Origin: Pyropia yezoensis
Taxonomy: Eukaryota > Rhodophyta > Bangiophyceae > Bangiales > Bangiaceae
Direction: 5' to 3'
Assembly: GCA_009829735.1 (NCBI GenBank)
Contig: CM020620.1
Location: forward strand, 11,653,420-11,717,419
DNA length: 64,000 bases
Positions within the stretch are counted from its first letter, which is position 1, and every line of letters starts with the position of its first letter. Under the pieces are notes generated by a model. The model was not told where the DNA came from. It searched no databases and saw nothing but the letters and a program-made list of their open reading frames with translations. Position numbers and translations under genes: made by a program. Shown here one piece after another: positions 52,141 through 61,357 of this stretch.

Positions 52141-53984
52141 CTAGGCACGCATGCTAGACTCCCCACCACCACGACCCTCGCTCTCTCGCGGAGGCGAGCG
52201 GCGAGACCCACGCCTATAACGGTCACCACTAGTCGGTGGAGCAGGCGCCTCCAAGTCGGAGTCGTCATGAGTCTCACGATCACGAGTGCGACGACGAGCA
52301 CGGCCACTTGACTGCTTGATCTTGCTCGCAAGTTGGCGGTGCAGGGGACGGACCGACCCGGTCTCGGGCGGGCTGGATGACTCCTTGGTGTAGCAAGACA
52401 AGTCGTCTTCCGACACGGAGGGAGAGCGCCGCGAATGGCGGCGACGACGACGAGGAGGAGAGTAGGCACGGCTCCCCCGACGTTTGCCGCGCCCCAGTGG
52501 GGCCGACGAAGGCATGAGGGAGCCGATGCGAGCGAACTCGGCCATCATCAGCTCCGCAACCGACTCGCAACTTGCAGTCGAGACGACAGTGCGATCGCGC
52601 TCCTCAAGTTGAGGGGTCTCCGAAGTCTGGAGAGTCGCTGCCGACGCGGCCATCCACGAAATGGTGCGCACCAACGTGGTGATAAGCATCTCAGAAGTCG
52701 ACGGCGCAGACGGCGACACCAACTTGGGGTAGACCGTAAAATGAGCAGCCTCCAAGTTGGGGGACACAGGCGTGGATGACTCAACCGCAATGCCGATCGG
52801 GATGTCCCCGTGCGCCTGGAGCGTAACTTGAGGAAGAGGAGGGGCTCGCTGACTTGGCGGAGCCCGAGGGTAACCGCGACCTCGAGTTGAGGCCGTCGCG
52901 GCACCTTGCACCCGAACCCCCTCAGGGTCGGCGACCGCAACCACAAGGTTCTTCTCCAGGGGCGGCGCAGTGTGGCGCTCCACCCGTAGGGCATACTAGT
53001 AGTCCCCGATGCCCAACCCCTTCTTGAGTACCACGCAGCCGTCGTCAAGTTCACGGCCGAACCAGACGAACTGGCGAAGTGAGCCGTCGTCTTTGGGCCC
53101 ACGGGGAGGTCGGCGCAAGTTGTGCTCGATGCTCTCCCACCGGATGAGCTTGTGGAGCTTCAACATCTCCTCGAGTAGATTGAGTTGACCCGACGAGCAC
53201 CCCTCAGCAACTTGCCGAGGGGTCAGCTGCTCCAAACCTTGGATCAGGCGGGGTGGGAGGCGCCAGAACATCCCACGCCTCTGGACGCAGGTCACCCAAG
53301 TCGACATGACCTCGAGGAGCCAGAGTGTCGCCAACATGGCAAACACGAGGTGGTCCGGGATAGCCGTCATCATGACGGATCAAAAGTGGTCTACCAACCG
53401 CGGTAGTTGCGCGGGGATCCCATAGGGGACCTCAATTTGAGGCCACCACTCGGGATTCTTGGGGTAGAGTAACTCCTTGTTCGCCAGCGCTTGTTGCGCA
53501 AACTCAAGCTGAGCCGAGGTCACCAAGTAGGGACCTCGTCGGATGTCCATCTCCATCCGCACGTCGAAGTGCTGGACGCGTGGATCGGAGGTACGGAGGA
53601 ACGGAGGGCAAGTTGCCACCACGTCCCACTTGAAGGTCGGCACGTCGCCGGGGCCCTCGGCGGTACCCCCGCGGGTGAAGAAGTTTTTGACCCGCTGCAC
53701 GTCTTCGACCTCTTCGTCTTCAAGGAAGGCAAACTGGTCCGTCTTGAAATCGGGAGGGAATCCGACCCTACGGGGGAACTTCTGCCGTAGGCGCCCACAG
53801 ATGCGATCCATCGCTGTGCCAACTCGGCAGCAGCGGATAATCGTCAAGCCTTCCTCGTACGGGGGCCAGGGTGGGTAGAACCACCTCCCCAGGGCCTCCC
53901 GTAAAGTAACGGTGCCTACCTCCGGGGGAGAGCCCGCCGCCTACCAAGAGTCCGGTGGCACAGGCATCCCATCCCCCGGGGCAA
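52141..53984 (-). pseudogene. aORF of element C, decayed, cut by element E
   Basis: One minus-strand frame can be followed for the whole 1.84 kb despite stops at about 53942 (TAG), 53380 (TGA) and 52996 (TAG); no frameshift is needed. It contains VEDVQRVKNFF, with CAG where A and B have a stop, then QIEVPYGIPAQLP and the expected family-A motifs (LWLLEVMSTWV, FWRLPPRLIQGLEQL, MLKLHKLIRWESIEH). The NLEAAHFTVYPKL and TLVRTISWMA segments follow, then an Arg/Ser-rich tail (PPRRRRRHSRRSPSVSED). Its N-terminal end is cut off by element E at 53985. The 112 bases between this ORF and the pol stop are the usual spacer. Confidence 0.8.
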
Positions 53985-54347
53985 TGTAGCACAATAGGAA
54001 TCCGTCGCACGTCCACTCTCAGGGAACACTCACCAAGGGGGATCGGCACCAACGTCACCGGGAGGCCAAGGTTGCTGTCCTTGGAGCGCAAGCCACGGGA
54101 CCAAGATGGGAGCCCAAATGGGAGGGGTTTGTTGTTCTGCCTTGGCGGGCGGTGGATTCGCCGCCGTCCCCCTCGTTATAAACCCTCGGAGACACTACTA
54201 ACTACCCTCCACCCCAAGATGCAAGTCCCTCTGGTCATACGTAACTTGTAGATACCGTGACCAGTACGGACTCTCAAATTGAAAGCCAAGGATTAGAAGT
54301 AGCCCCCCTAACATTAGGGTCACAATACGGCCAACCATATTGCTACA
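53985..54347 (-). repeat. 3' LTR of element E
   Basis: 363 bp between TGTAGCA and TGCTACA, a 7-bp inverted repeat. It includes a palindromic GGCGG…CGCC block near 54150 and, pointing toward the plus-strand aORF, TTATAAACC at about 54177. Confidence 0.9.
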
Positions 54348-54361
54348 TATCCCCCCCTTAG
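54348..54361 (-). promoter_or_regulatory. Polypurine tract of element E
   Basis: TATCCCCCCCTTAG on the plus strand, directly after the LTR; its complement is the purine run that primes plus-strand synthesis. Confidence 0.8.
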
Positions 54362-54932
54362 ATTCGGCCCGTCCTCGGGTCGAGTTGCATTCGGGTTACC
54401 GAATGTAAGTGGGTCGCGTGACCATTTACCAGTCGGGTCGGGCTTTGCGCCCTGTCGCGACAGACACCCCTTTTCGAGGTTGCCTGAGGGGGGTGCCCCC
54501 CTTTGTGTGGTACACACACGATCCGTTTTCCGGACCGTTAATTTCCCGATGCGGGTTTCTGTTCACGACCCCCCTTTCCGAGGGGTGTGCAAGCGGATCC
54601 GCCACCAGGTGTCTGGTGGTAGGGGAGCCCCTCTCGTGAGACGATTGAGTGGGTGGCGGGGTTGCCCGCGTTGCGTGGGGGCGGTTGGGGGTGACCCCCC
54701 TGGTTACCCCGTGTGGAGGGGGCGTGGCTCCGGTCCAGGTGCCTGGGTGGAGCGCCCTCGTAGCCCGGCTGGCGCGGGTCGTCCCGCGCTGCCGTATCGC
54801 TCGTGCTGAACTGTATGGCTATAAGCGCGGGTGCCCGCGCTTCCCTGGCTCGTCCGTGCGAGCGTTCTCTGTACCGGGTCGAGCAGGCCTCGGCTTTTCT
54901 GCACGGGGCGCCCCTGCCACCCCGGTTGCACC
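54362..54932 (+). other. Leader between the 3' LTR of E and its aORF, no gene seen
   Basis: The 571 bases are GC-rich, with short open frames on the plus strand and no conserved motif. The aORF frame is open from 54831. It would be the 5' untranslated leader of an antisense transcript starting in the LTR. Confidence 0.5.
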
Positions 54933-57302
54933 ATGTCGGACCCCCAGGTACCCGGGGGCGAGGACGACCTCCTGCCTGAAAAGGGGGAAGAGGTGATGGT
55001 GGACGACGTTCCCGTCTCCGCCACCGCCGCCGAGTGCTTCCTAGCGAGCTCGTCTGAGGACGAGGACGACCGGGTGACCGTTCGTGTGGCCCCGGAAGGC
55101 GCGCCGGGCGGGTTGTCGTCCGTCTGTAGCGGCACGACGGCTCCGTCGGGTGGCGGACAACCGCGTGCAGCGGTGGCTTCTACCGCTTCTCCTCCGGCGG
55201 CCCGGATGGCTTCTGTCGCCGGTACCGGCGTGGCCCTACCTCAAGACGGTGTCGCCGGCGTGGCGGATGGTGGTGGCGGCACCCCGGCCAGTCCGGCGGG
55301 TCAAGACGGCGCGGGTGCCCGCCCGGTTGGTGTGTCTGCTGCGGCGGGTAGCGGGTCTACCCGTGCTGCCCCCGTGGTACCCACGTCGGGTCCGGGTGGC
55401 GGCGATGCTCTGCCCGCGGTGCCGCGGGCGTCTGGTGGTCAAGGTGGGTCTACACCGATGGCAGTGGACTACGGTAGTTACTCCGGGCGGGCGCCCGCCC
55501 TTCTTCTTCCTCCTCGGCCGCGTGCGACTCCGGCGCCGGCCTCTCTTCCGGTGGGGCATCCCCCGGCGCCCCCTATTCTTCCTGGTCCTGCCCGGGTTGC
55601 CCCGTTGGGTGGCGGCATCGCCGTGGCGGCGGGTCAACCCGCCATGTCGATGTTCGACTTGGTGGCTCGGGTTCGAGGCCTGACTGTGCAAGAGTCAATG
55701 GAGTCCGATGGGCGGATGCGGGTGGACTTCCACCTGCCCCATCCCCGTGGAGAGTCCTCCCGGCGCGTCAAGGTGGATACGAGTTGGGAGCGGGAGTTGG
55801 TGCGGCTGGTCAACCAGCCGAACGCGGTCCGAGTGGAGCATCATTGGATCCTGAGTCAGCCGGACGACCGGCATGCGCAGCTCTGGCGTACTCGGGTGGG
55901 ACGGGGTGAGGTCTACCTCGACCCCGCCTTCGGGGTATGCGACCTGATTGCCCCCGCGTTGCCGCGGGAGAGTGACTACCCGGCTAGTGCTCGGGGGATT
56001 GCGGCGGCGGCGGAGCCGGTTGCGTTTGGGGAGACGGTGGGCAGTACCGGCCGGTATCCCGACTTTGATTACTACCCGGGGGTATCCCCGTATCTGTCGT
56101 TGACGGCTCCCTACCCGCCTATGGCGGGGTTGAAGTCGGCGTCGAGCTGGCGACGTAACCATGGTGTCATGGCGGATGCATTTCGCACGGATATAACGTG
56201 TGCGTTGCAGACCGGCAACGGTCGTGCGCCGGTATACACTCCCGTGCGCCCGCCGCTATGGCAGGAGGGGTGGGAACCCGCCCCTGCTTTCCGGTTTGAC
56301 ACCGGCTCCTGTCTCCGATACTTCGGGAGTGTGTTGGCCTCCCGGCCGGTCCACCCGTTGCAGGGTACCTTCACCCTTGAGGTTACCCTCGGGCAGGCGT
56401 CCTCCTTCTTGCTGTCCGTTCGCCGGCAGGGGCGCCTGTTTCATCTTCCGACGGGTGTCCGTCGGCACATCGCGCAGTTGGGCGTGGACCTGATAGCTGC
56501 CAAGACCGGGTTGGCCCGGGAGTTCGAGGCCCTGCTGGCTGTTCACGATGCCGTGAACTGGGCTGAGGTGTTGGCCCTTCCCACGTACCGGGACCCGCAG
56601 GCTGGGGCTACCCCCTTGCCTCGTCACTCGTTGCGTATCCGGCGTACTCAGCCGGGTGAGCCTAGTTGCCATGGGTGGGCGTCCACCGAGGCCGTTCCTG
56701 ACCTGGGTATTCCCATGGTTATCCATGACCCTCTTCAGGTCCTTGCCCCGTGGTTCGGTAACCCGATACTGGCGGCGGTTGGCCGTCGTCCCCGAGAGTG
56801 GGGCTCTGCGGGTGGGGAGCGTGAGGTGTCCCGTCGTCGGGCGGAGCCCCGCCGGGGTTACGGTGGAGCCCCTTCGGGAGGGTCCTACCGAGCCTCGTAT
56901 CAGGTGCCACCGGCTCCGGTGGTAGCCGTGTCAGCTCCTGTGGCTCCTCTGGCTGCGCCAGTATCACCTCCCGCCCCTGTCCTACATGACGGGGGTCCCC
57001 GTCTCTGGTGTGAGGGCGTTGACGCCCTTGTTGCCCGCGCAATGCGGGAGGGTCTCTCTGTTAGCTGGAGGGATATCCCCCCAGGTGCTGCGCTGGTTGG
57101 GTCAGCGCGTTGCTTCGGTGGTGTGCTTGACCGCCTCCAGAAAGCTCTGGAGGACGTGGAGGCTGGCCGCAGCACCCTCGTCCAGCTATGCACCGAGGTA
57201 ACTCGGGTGATTGACCGTCGTGAGATTGCCGACCGGTGGAGCACGGAGGTATACGCGCTTACGCGTGAGTGGCCTCCCTCGGGCAGTGGGTCTACCCACT
57301 GA
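54933..57302 (+). CDS. aORF of element E, intact antisense third ORF of unknown function
   Basis: ATG at 54933 (MSDPQVPGGEDD), 789 residues, no internal stop. The acidic N-terminus (1-50) is followed by a Gly/Ala/Pro-rich region to about 225. A charged segment (RMRVDFHLPHPRGESSRRVK … about 255-330) leads to the shared core: DYYPGVSPYLSL, GRLFHLPTGVRRHIAQLG, then FEALLAVHDAVNWAEVLALP. A Pro-rich linker (about 625-690) and a helical end (CFGGVLDRLQKALEDVEAG) complete it. The FHLP and VHDAVNW motifs correspond to LWHLP and LHKFIEW of family A. No known domain was recognised. It is the only fully open aORF here, although the pol of the same element is dead. Its stop lies 454 bases from the convergent pol stop. 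Confidence 0.75.
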   Translation: MSDPQVPGGEDDLLPEKGEEVMVDDVPVSATAAECFLASSSEDEDDRVTVRVAPEGAPGGLSSVCSGTTAPSGGGQPRAAVASTASPPAARMASVAGTGVALPQDGVAGVADGGGGTPASPAGQDGAGARPVGVSAAAGSGSTRAAPVVPTSGPGGGDALPAVPRASGGQGGSTPMAVDYGSYSGRAPALLLPPRPRATPAPASLPVGHPPAPPILPGPARVAPLGGGIAVAAGQPAMSMFDLVARVRGLTVQESMESDGRMRVDFHLPHPRGESSRRVKVDTSWERELVRLVNQPNAVRVEHHWILSQPDDRHAQLWRTRVGRGEVYLDPAFGVCDLIAPALPRESDYPASARGIAAAAEPVAFGETVGSTGRYPDFDYYPGVSPYLSLTAPYPPMAGLKSASSWRRNHGVMADAFRTDITCALQTGNGRAPVYTPVRPPLWQEGWEPAPAFRFDTGSCLRYFGSVLASRPVHPLQGTFTLEVTLGQASSFLLSVRRQGRLFHLPTGVRRHIAQLGVDLIAAKTGLAREFEALLAVHDAVNWAEVLALPTYRDPQAGATPLPRHSLRIRRTQPGEPSCHGWASTEAVPDLGIPMVIHDPLQVLAPWFGNPILAAVGRRPREWGSAGGEREVSRRRAEPRRGYGGAPSGGSYRASYQVPPAPVVAVSAPVAPLAAPVSPPAPVLHDGGPRLWCEGVDALVARAMREGLSVSWRDIPPGAALVGSARCFGGVLDRLQKALEDVEAGRSTLVQLCTEVTRVIDRREIADRWSTEVYALTREWPPSGSGSTH

Positions 57303-57756
57303 GGAGTGTTATTGTTTGTACGGGAGAGGGACCCGGTGGGCCTTATGGTAGCCGGGTAGTAGTGAGTATAAACTCATCCCCTTTGGGGGCATTGCTTGCC
57401 TCTGTTCGCTGCCCTGGGGAGGACCCCTTCTGGCTCAGTGGTGCCTTGCCTCCCGTCCAACTTCTTCCGGCTGGTTCATGCTTGGGGAGGTCATCCTCCC
57501 TCACTTTGTGTCTTGGCTTGGGGAGGTCATCCTCCCGTGTAAGCCCCCTAGTTACTTCGATATTATCGAAGTTAGCCGTTACCTTTAAGTTAACTTATTA
57601 AGGTTCAGGTTTTACTTAGTTACCTAAGCTTGACTCTACTTAGATGCCTAAGCTTGGTTCGACTTAGAAACCTAAGTCTGCCGTAACCATGTCACACCCT
57701 ACTTAGTAGGTATAAGCCTCACCCCCCAACAGCCGAAGTCGGTGTCGGTTGGGTTG
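57303..57756. terminator. Spacer between convergent aORF and pol of element E, with hairpins and a 24-bp repeat array
   Basis: The spacer holds two copies of CTTGGGGAGGTCATCCTCCC (about 57482 and 57515), each a small hairpin. A near-perfect palindrome ACTTCGATA-T-TATCGAAGT follows at 57554-57572. Next come three 24-base units starting ACTTAG-nnn-CCTAAG (57614, 57638, 57662), each able to fold on itself. It is AT-richer than its surroundings. Its place between two converging ORFs suggests 3' end formation for both transcripts, but this is inference. Confidence 0.5.
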
Positions 57757-60700
57757 TTACAGTAGGCGTCGTCGCCGCATGTAAGGCATGAGGAGTTGGC
57801 GGGGTATATTCGCCGCCTGTTCCCAGGTGGGTGAGTCGTATCCGACCCACATAACCTTGACGTACCAGGGTCCTGGTAGGTTCGGGTCGGTGTGTCCGAC
57901 CACGCTCTCTACTTGGTATGGAATCCCATCCGGTCCCACCGGGTCATCTGACCGGTGGGTTGTAAGAGCTTCATGTAGCAACCCAGCCGGTACCGGCTGA
58001 GGCTGTTCCGGCTTCGGAGCAGGTGTGACATCATTCACACTGATGCGTTGGATCCCCGTATCGGAGTGTAAGATAACAGAGTGGTCATCTCTGTGGAGAA
58101 TCTGGTACGGTCCCTTGACCGGTTGCATGAGCTTGTTCCCCCGGAACTTCTGGTGTCTGATGTAGACCCAGTCACCTGTCATCAGGGTAGCGTTGCGCAC
58201 CCGTAGTCGGGCGTCGAAGTTCTTCTTGTATCGAAGTTGTGTTCTGTCAAGGGCACCCTTGAGCTTACGAATCATCCACGATAGCTTGGCCAACCAAGCT
58301 AGGTGTATACGTTCGGCCGGTCGGCCCTTCGGTGTATCATACCGAGTGCACCTGCCCGGTGGCAGCGTCAGATTACCGACGCCCATCGGCATGACCCACT
58401 CTAGTGGGGCGATGTTGGTACTCCGATGTGGCCTGGCATTGTATGCCAGGGTGAGTACGGACAGAAGCTTGTCCCAAGTGTTCGTGTGCTCGGCCACGTA
58501 GCACTGTAGCATCTTAACGATGGTGCGGTTGAACCGCTCCACCTGCCCGTTGGTTTGCGGGTGGTAGTCGGATGCCCGACGTGGTTCGATACCGAACATG
58601 CCCAGGACCCTAGTGCAGAATGCTGACGTAAGGTTTGCTCCGTTGTCGGAGAGGAGTTGCTTCATGACTCCGTATGCACTGATCCAGTGGTCAACCACTG
58701 CGTTCATGATGGTGTATGCCGTATCATTCGGGATGGCTGCCGCTCGCGACAGCGTAGTGAAGCGGTCAGACATGACCAGGATGTACCTGTTCCCTCCTTC
58801 CGTAACCGGAAGTGGCCCGAGTATGCCGATAGCGACTTGCTCGTTGGGCCCATCGGGTGGGAATAGTTTCATGGCAGATGCCTGCCTATGTAGACTCATG
58901 CGGTTACGTGCACAGGGGTGGCATCCCCTTACGTGGTCGACCACGTCGACGGCCATTGCTGGCCAGTAGAAGAACCTTCGCATTGCTGCGAACATACGTG
59001 AACCCCCCGGATGTCCGGCTATAGGGTTCTCGTGTTCTCGTTCCATGACGGCTTGCCGTAAGGACACGGGAACCACGACTTGATGTCGTCCATCGGCGGG
59101 TGCCCGCCGGTATATGAGTCCGTCTTCGTTCTCGGAGAAGATGCCGGCCGTACCGGCCAGGAGGTTAGCACGATGGCGTTTACAGCCATCGTCATTGGCC
59201 TGTGCCTCGCGGAAGTCCGCGAGGGTCAATGGGCACGCAAGGTGTGCCATGGTATGGTCAACCATACCCTGGGTAGCATTACCCACCATGCACACCGGTA
59301 CCACCGGGATGTCCTCGTCCACAGGGCGGGTATCCCCGCTCGGGGTGTCGAGGCGAGACAATGCGTCTCCGAGATGGTGGGTTGACCCAGCCTTATACAC
59401 GGTACGGTAGTCGTGCTCGGCCATCTTCAGCCTCCATCGGGCTAGCCTCCCATGGCTATCGGAATCCTTGTCACCAAGGTTGAGGAGCCATCGTAGGTGT
59501 TCGTGGTCGGACCTCACGATGAACCTGGAGCCCTCCAGGTATGGACGGAGCAGTTGCATTGCCCATATAACCCCGAGGCACTCACGCTCGGTGGCACTAT
59601 AGTTACGCTCAGCCGGGTTGAGTGTCCGGCTGAAGTACCCTACCGGACGTAGGTCCGGGATAACGTTATCGGAACCGATCAACGTCTCCCCCTGTAACAG
59701 GGTGCATCCCACTTGTGTATCGCATGCATCGACATCGATGACGAAGGTACCCCGTCTGTGCGGTAACGCAAGTACGGGTGGGGATAGTAGGGCTCGCTTC
59801 AGCGACTCGAATGCCTCCTCCTCGCTAGGCGAAGGGGGTTGGAGTACCTTGGGCAGGGTACTGCTCTTAAGAACCGTTAACGGTTTAGCTATCCGAGCGA
59901 AGTCCTTGACGAACCGTCGGTATACATTGCACATTCCCAGGAAGCCCTTGAGCTGTGTCTGGGTGTTAGGGAACCGGGCATCCCGGAGTGCCCGGGTATT
60001 GGCTTCGAGTACCCCTAGTTTACCAGGGGTTATCTGGTGGCCCAGATACTCGACCGTCTGTTGGAAGAAGGCGCACTTCTTCAGACGCAGGGTTACCCCG
60101 GCGTTCCTCAAGAGGGTGAGTACCTCGTCAACATGTTGCACATGGTCATCCATGTTACGCGAGAAGACGATGACGTCATCGAGGTACACTAGGCAGTTAC
60201 GCCACTTCACTCCCGACAGTATAATGTCGATAGCCCGCTGGAATGTAGCGGGGGCGTTGGACAATCCGAAGGGCATCCTTAGGAACTCGTACACTCCACT
60301 GTGACAGACGAATGCCGTCTTGGGGATATCCTCGTCCGCCACCGGGATCTGCCAGTATCCGGCATTGCAGTCGATGGTGGTAAACACCGTAGCTTCCCCC
60401 AGGGAGTCGATGCATTCATCCATCCTTGGTAAAGGGTAGGAGTCCTTCTTGGTAACCAAGTTGAGGCGTCGATAATCGATGCAAAACCGAGGGGTTTGAT
60501 CCTTCTTCGGTACGATAACGACTGGGGCACCCCACTCCGACATCGAAGGTCGTATCACCTTCACTTCGCTCATCCTCTTCACTTCTCCCTCAACGATCTC
60601 TCGTTGCATAGGTCCCGCTCGGTGCGGTTGTAACCGGGCGGGGCGTGCGACTGGTACCAGGTCAATACGATGTTGGGTTGCCCCAATGGTACCCAAGGCC

Positions 60701-61351
60701 CCGCCTGTCCACATGACGTCATGCTTTCTTAGCATTCGTCGTACCCCTTCGGCTACCGAAGGGGGAAGGTGGTCGAGGTCAGCCTCGGCCAGTGCCTCCA
60801 AGGCTTCTTGGTCCTTTGGCGGCATGTCCGCCGGAGCCTCCGATGGGTTAGGCTTCCCGTCATCGGGTTGCTGTCGCTCGGTGGGCTCGGCGACCGCCAG
60901 CACCTCAAGTGGTTCCACTTGACCTTCCTTGTCAGGGGTAAGGATATCTCCTTCGTAGAGCTCGGCAATCCCGAGGATAGTTCCCTTCGGGAGGGTGACT
61001 GCCTTACGGCGATAGTTCGCCATCACCAGGAGGGACGACCCCCAGTGTAGCTGATACCTTGAAGTTCTCCAAGGTGAACAGTACGTGGCCTACACCGATA
61101 TCCGGTGTAGCTCGGGCATCCTGAACAGGGCCCGTGTCTGGTTCCATGTGACGGGGCTTCCCGTCCTCTCCTCCCAACCTTGGAGGTTGGTCATCAATCC
61201 CCTGACGCCGTGTCGTCGGGGCCGGAAGGTGTACCCGGGGGTTGATGCGGCGTCGGCTCAACCGCGCTCTCCGTGGGGCTTTCCCCGCGGTACTCCGGGG
61301 TGGCTTGCTTGGGTTACCCCAGCGCCCCCCGGTCATCCTTCCTCTTACTCG
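57757..61351 (-). pseudogene. pol: Pol of element E, protease region deleted and integrase mutated
   Basis: The -1 frame from the heptamer (61351) reads through a basic Pro/Arg linker to FTLENFKVSATLG, matching the segment before the protease in A. It then closes at 61004. From 61026 another frame begins with SLLVMANYRRKAVTLPKG, which matches sequence after the protease in D. The protease and following region are thus missing, probably by one deletion near 61035. The rest is open: reverse transcriptase (CIDYRRLN, NAPATFQRA, YLDD), RNase H (DVDACD, TERECLGVIWA, RSDHEHLRW), HHCC finger, integrase and chromodomain (WVGYDSPTWEQAANIP). The integrase's first aspartate is replaced by glycine (AIGILGPL for A-D-ILGPL); the second (LSDNGANL) and the glutamate (NGQVERFN) remain. 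Confidence 0.88.
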
Positions 61352-61357
61352 TTTCCC
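61345..61357 (-). promoter_or_regulatory. Predicted -1 frameshift site of element E
   Basis: GGGAAAC, GAG, TAA: the same heptamer at the same distance from the gag stop as in the other families. No obvious long stem follows directly. Confidence 0.68.

Larger units (their letters stand above)
18114..53984 (+). mobile_element. Element C: old family-A-like retrotransposon, 5'-truncated, split by B and by E
   Basis: C starts inside gag and runs to 20809. It is interrupted in the reverse transcriptase by element B (20810-49392), resumes at 49393 in phase after removal of one GACAC copy, and ends at 53984, where element E enters its antisense ORF. Its 5' LTR is lost and its 3' LTR would lie beyond the window. 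Gag, pol and aORF carry many nonsense codons and frameshifts, with mutated protease and reverse transcriptase motifs. It is related to A and B but clearly diverged, and is the oldest layer of the nest. Confidence 0.9.

Noticed and set aside
57757-61026. Calling element E pol an intact CDS
   Set aside because: The frame is long and open but begins after the protease, has a frame change at its start and lacks a catalytic integrase aspartate.
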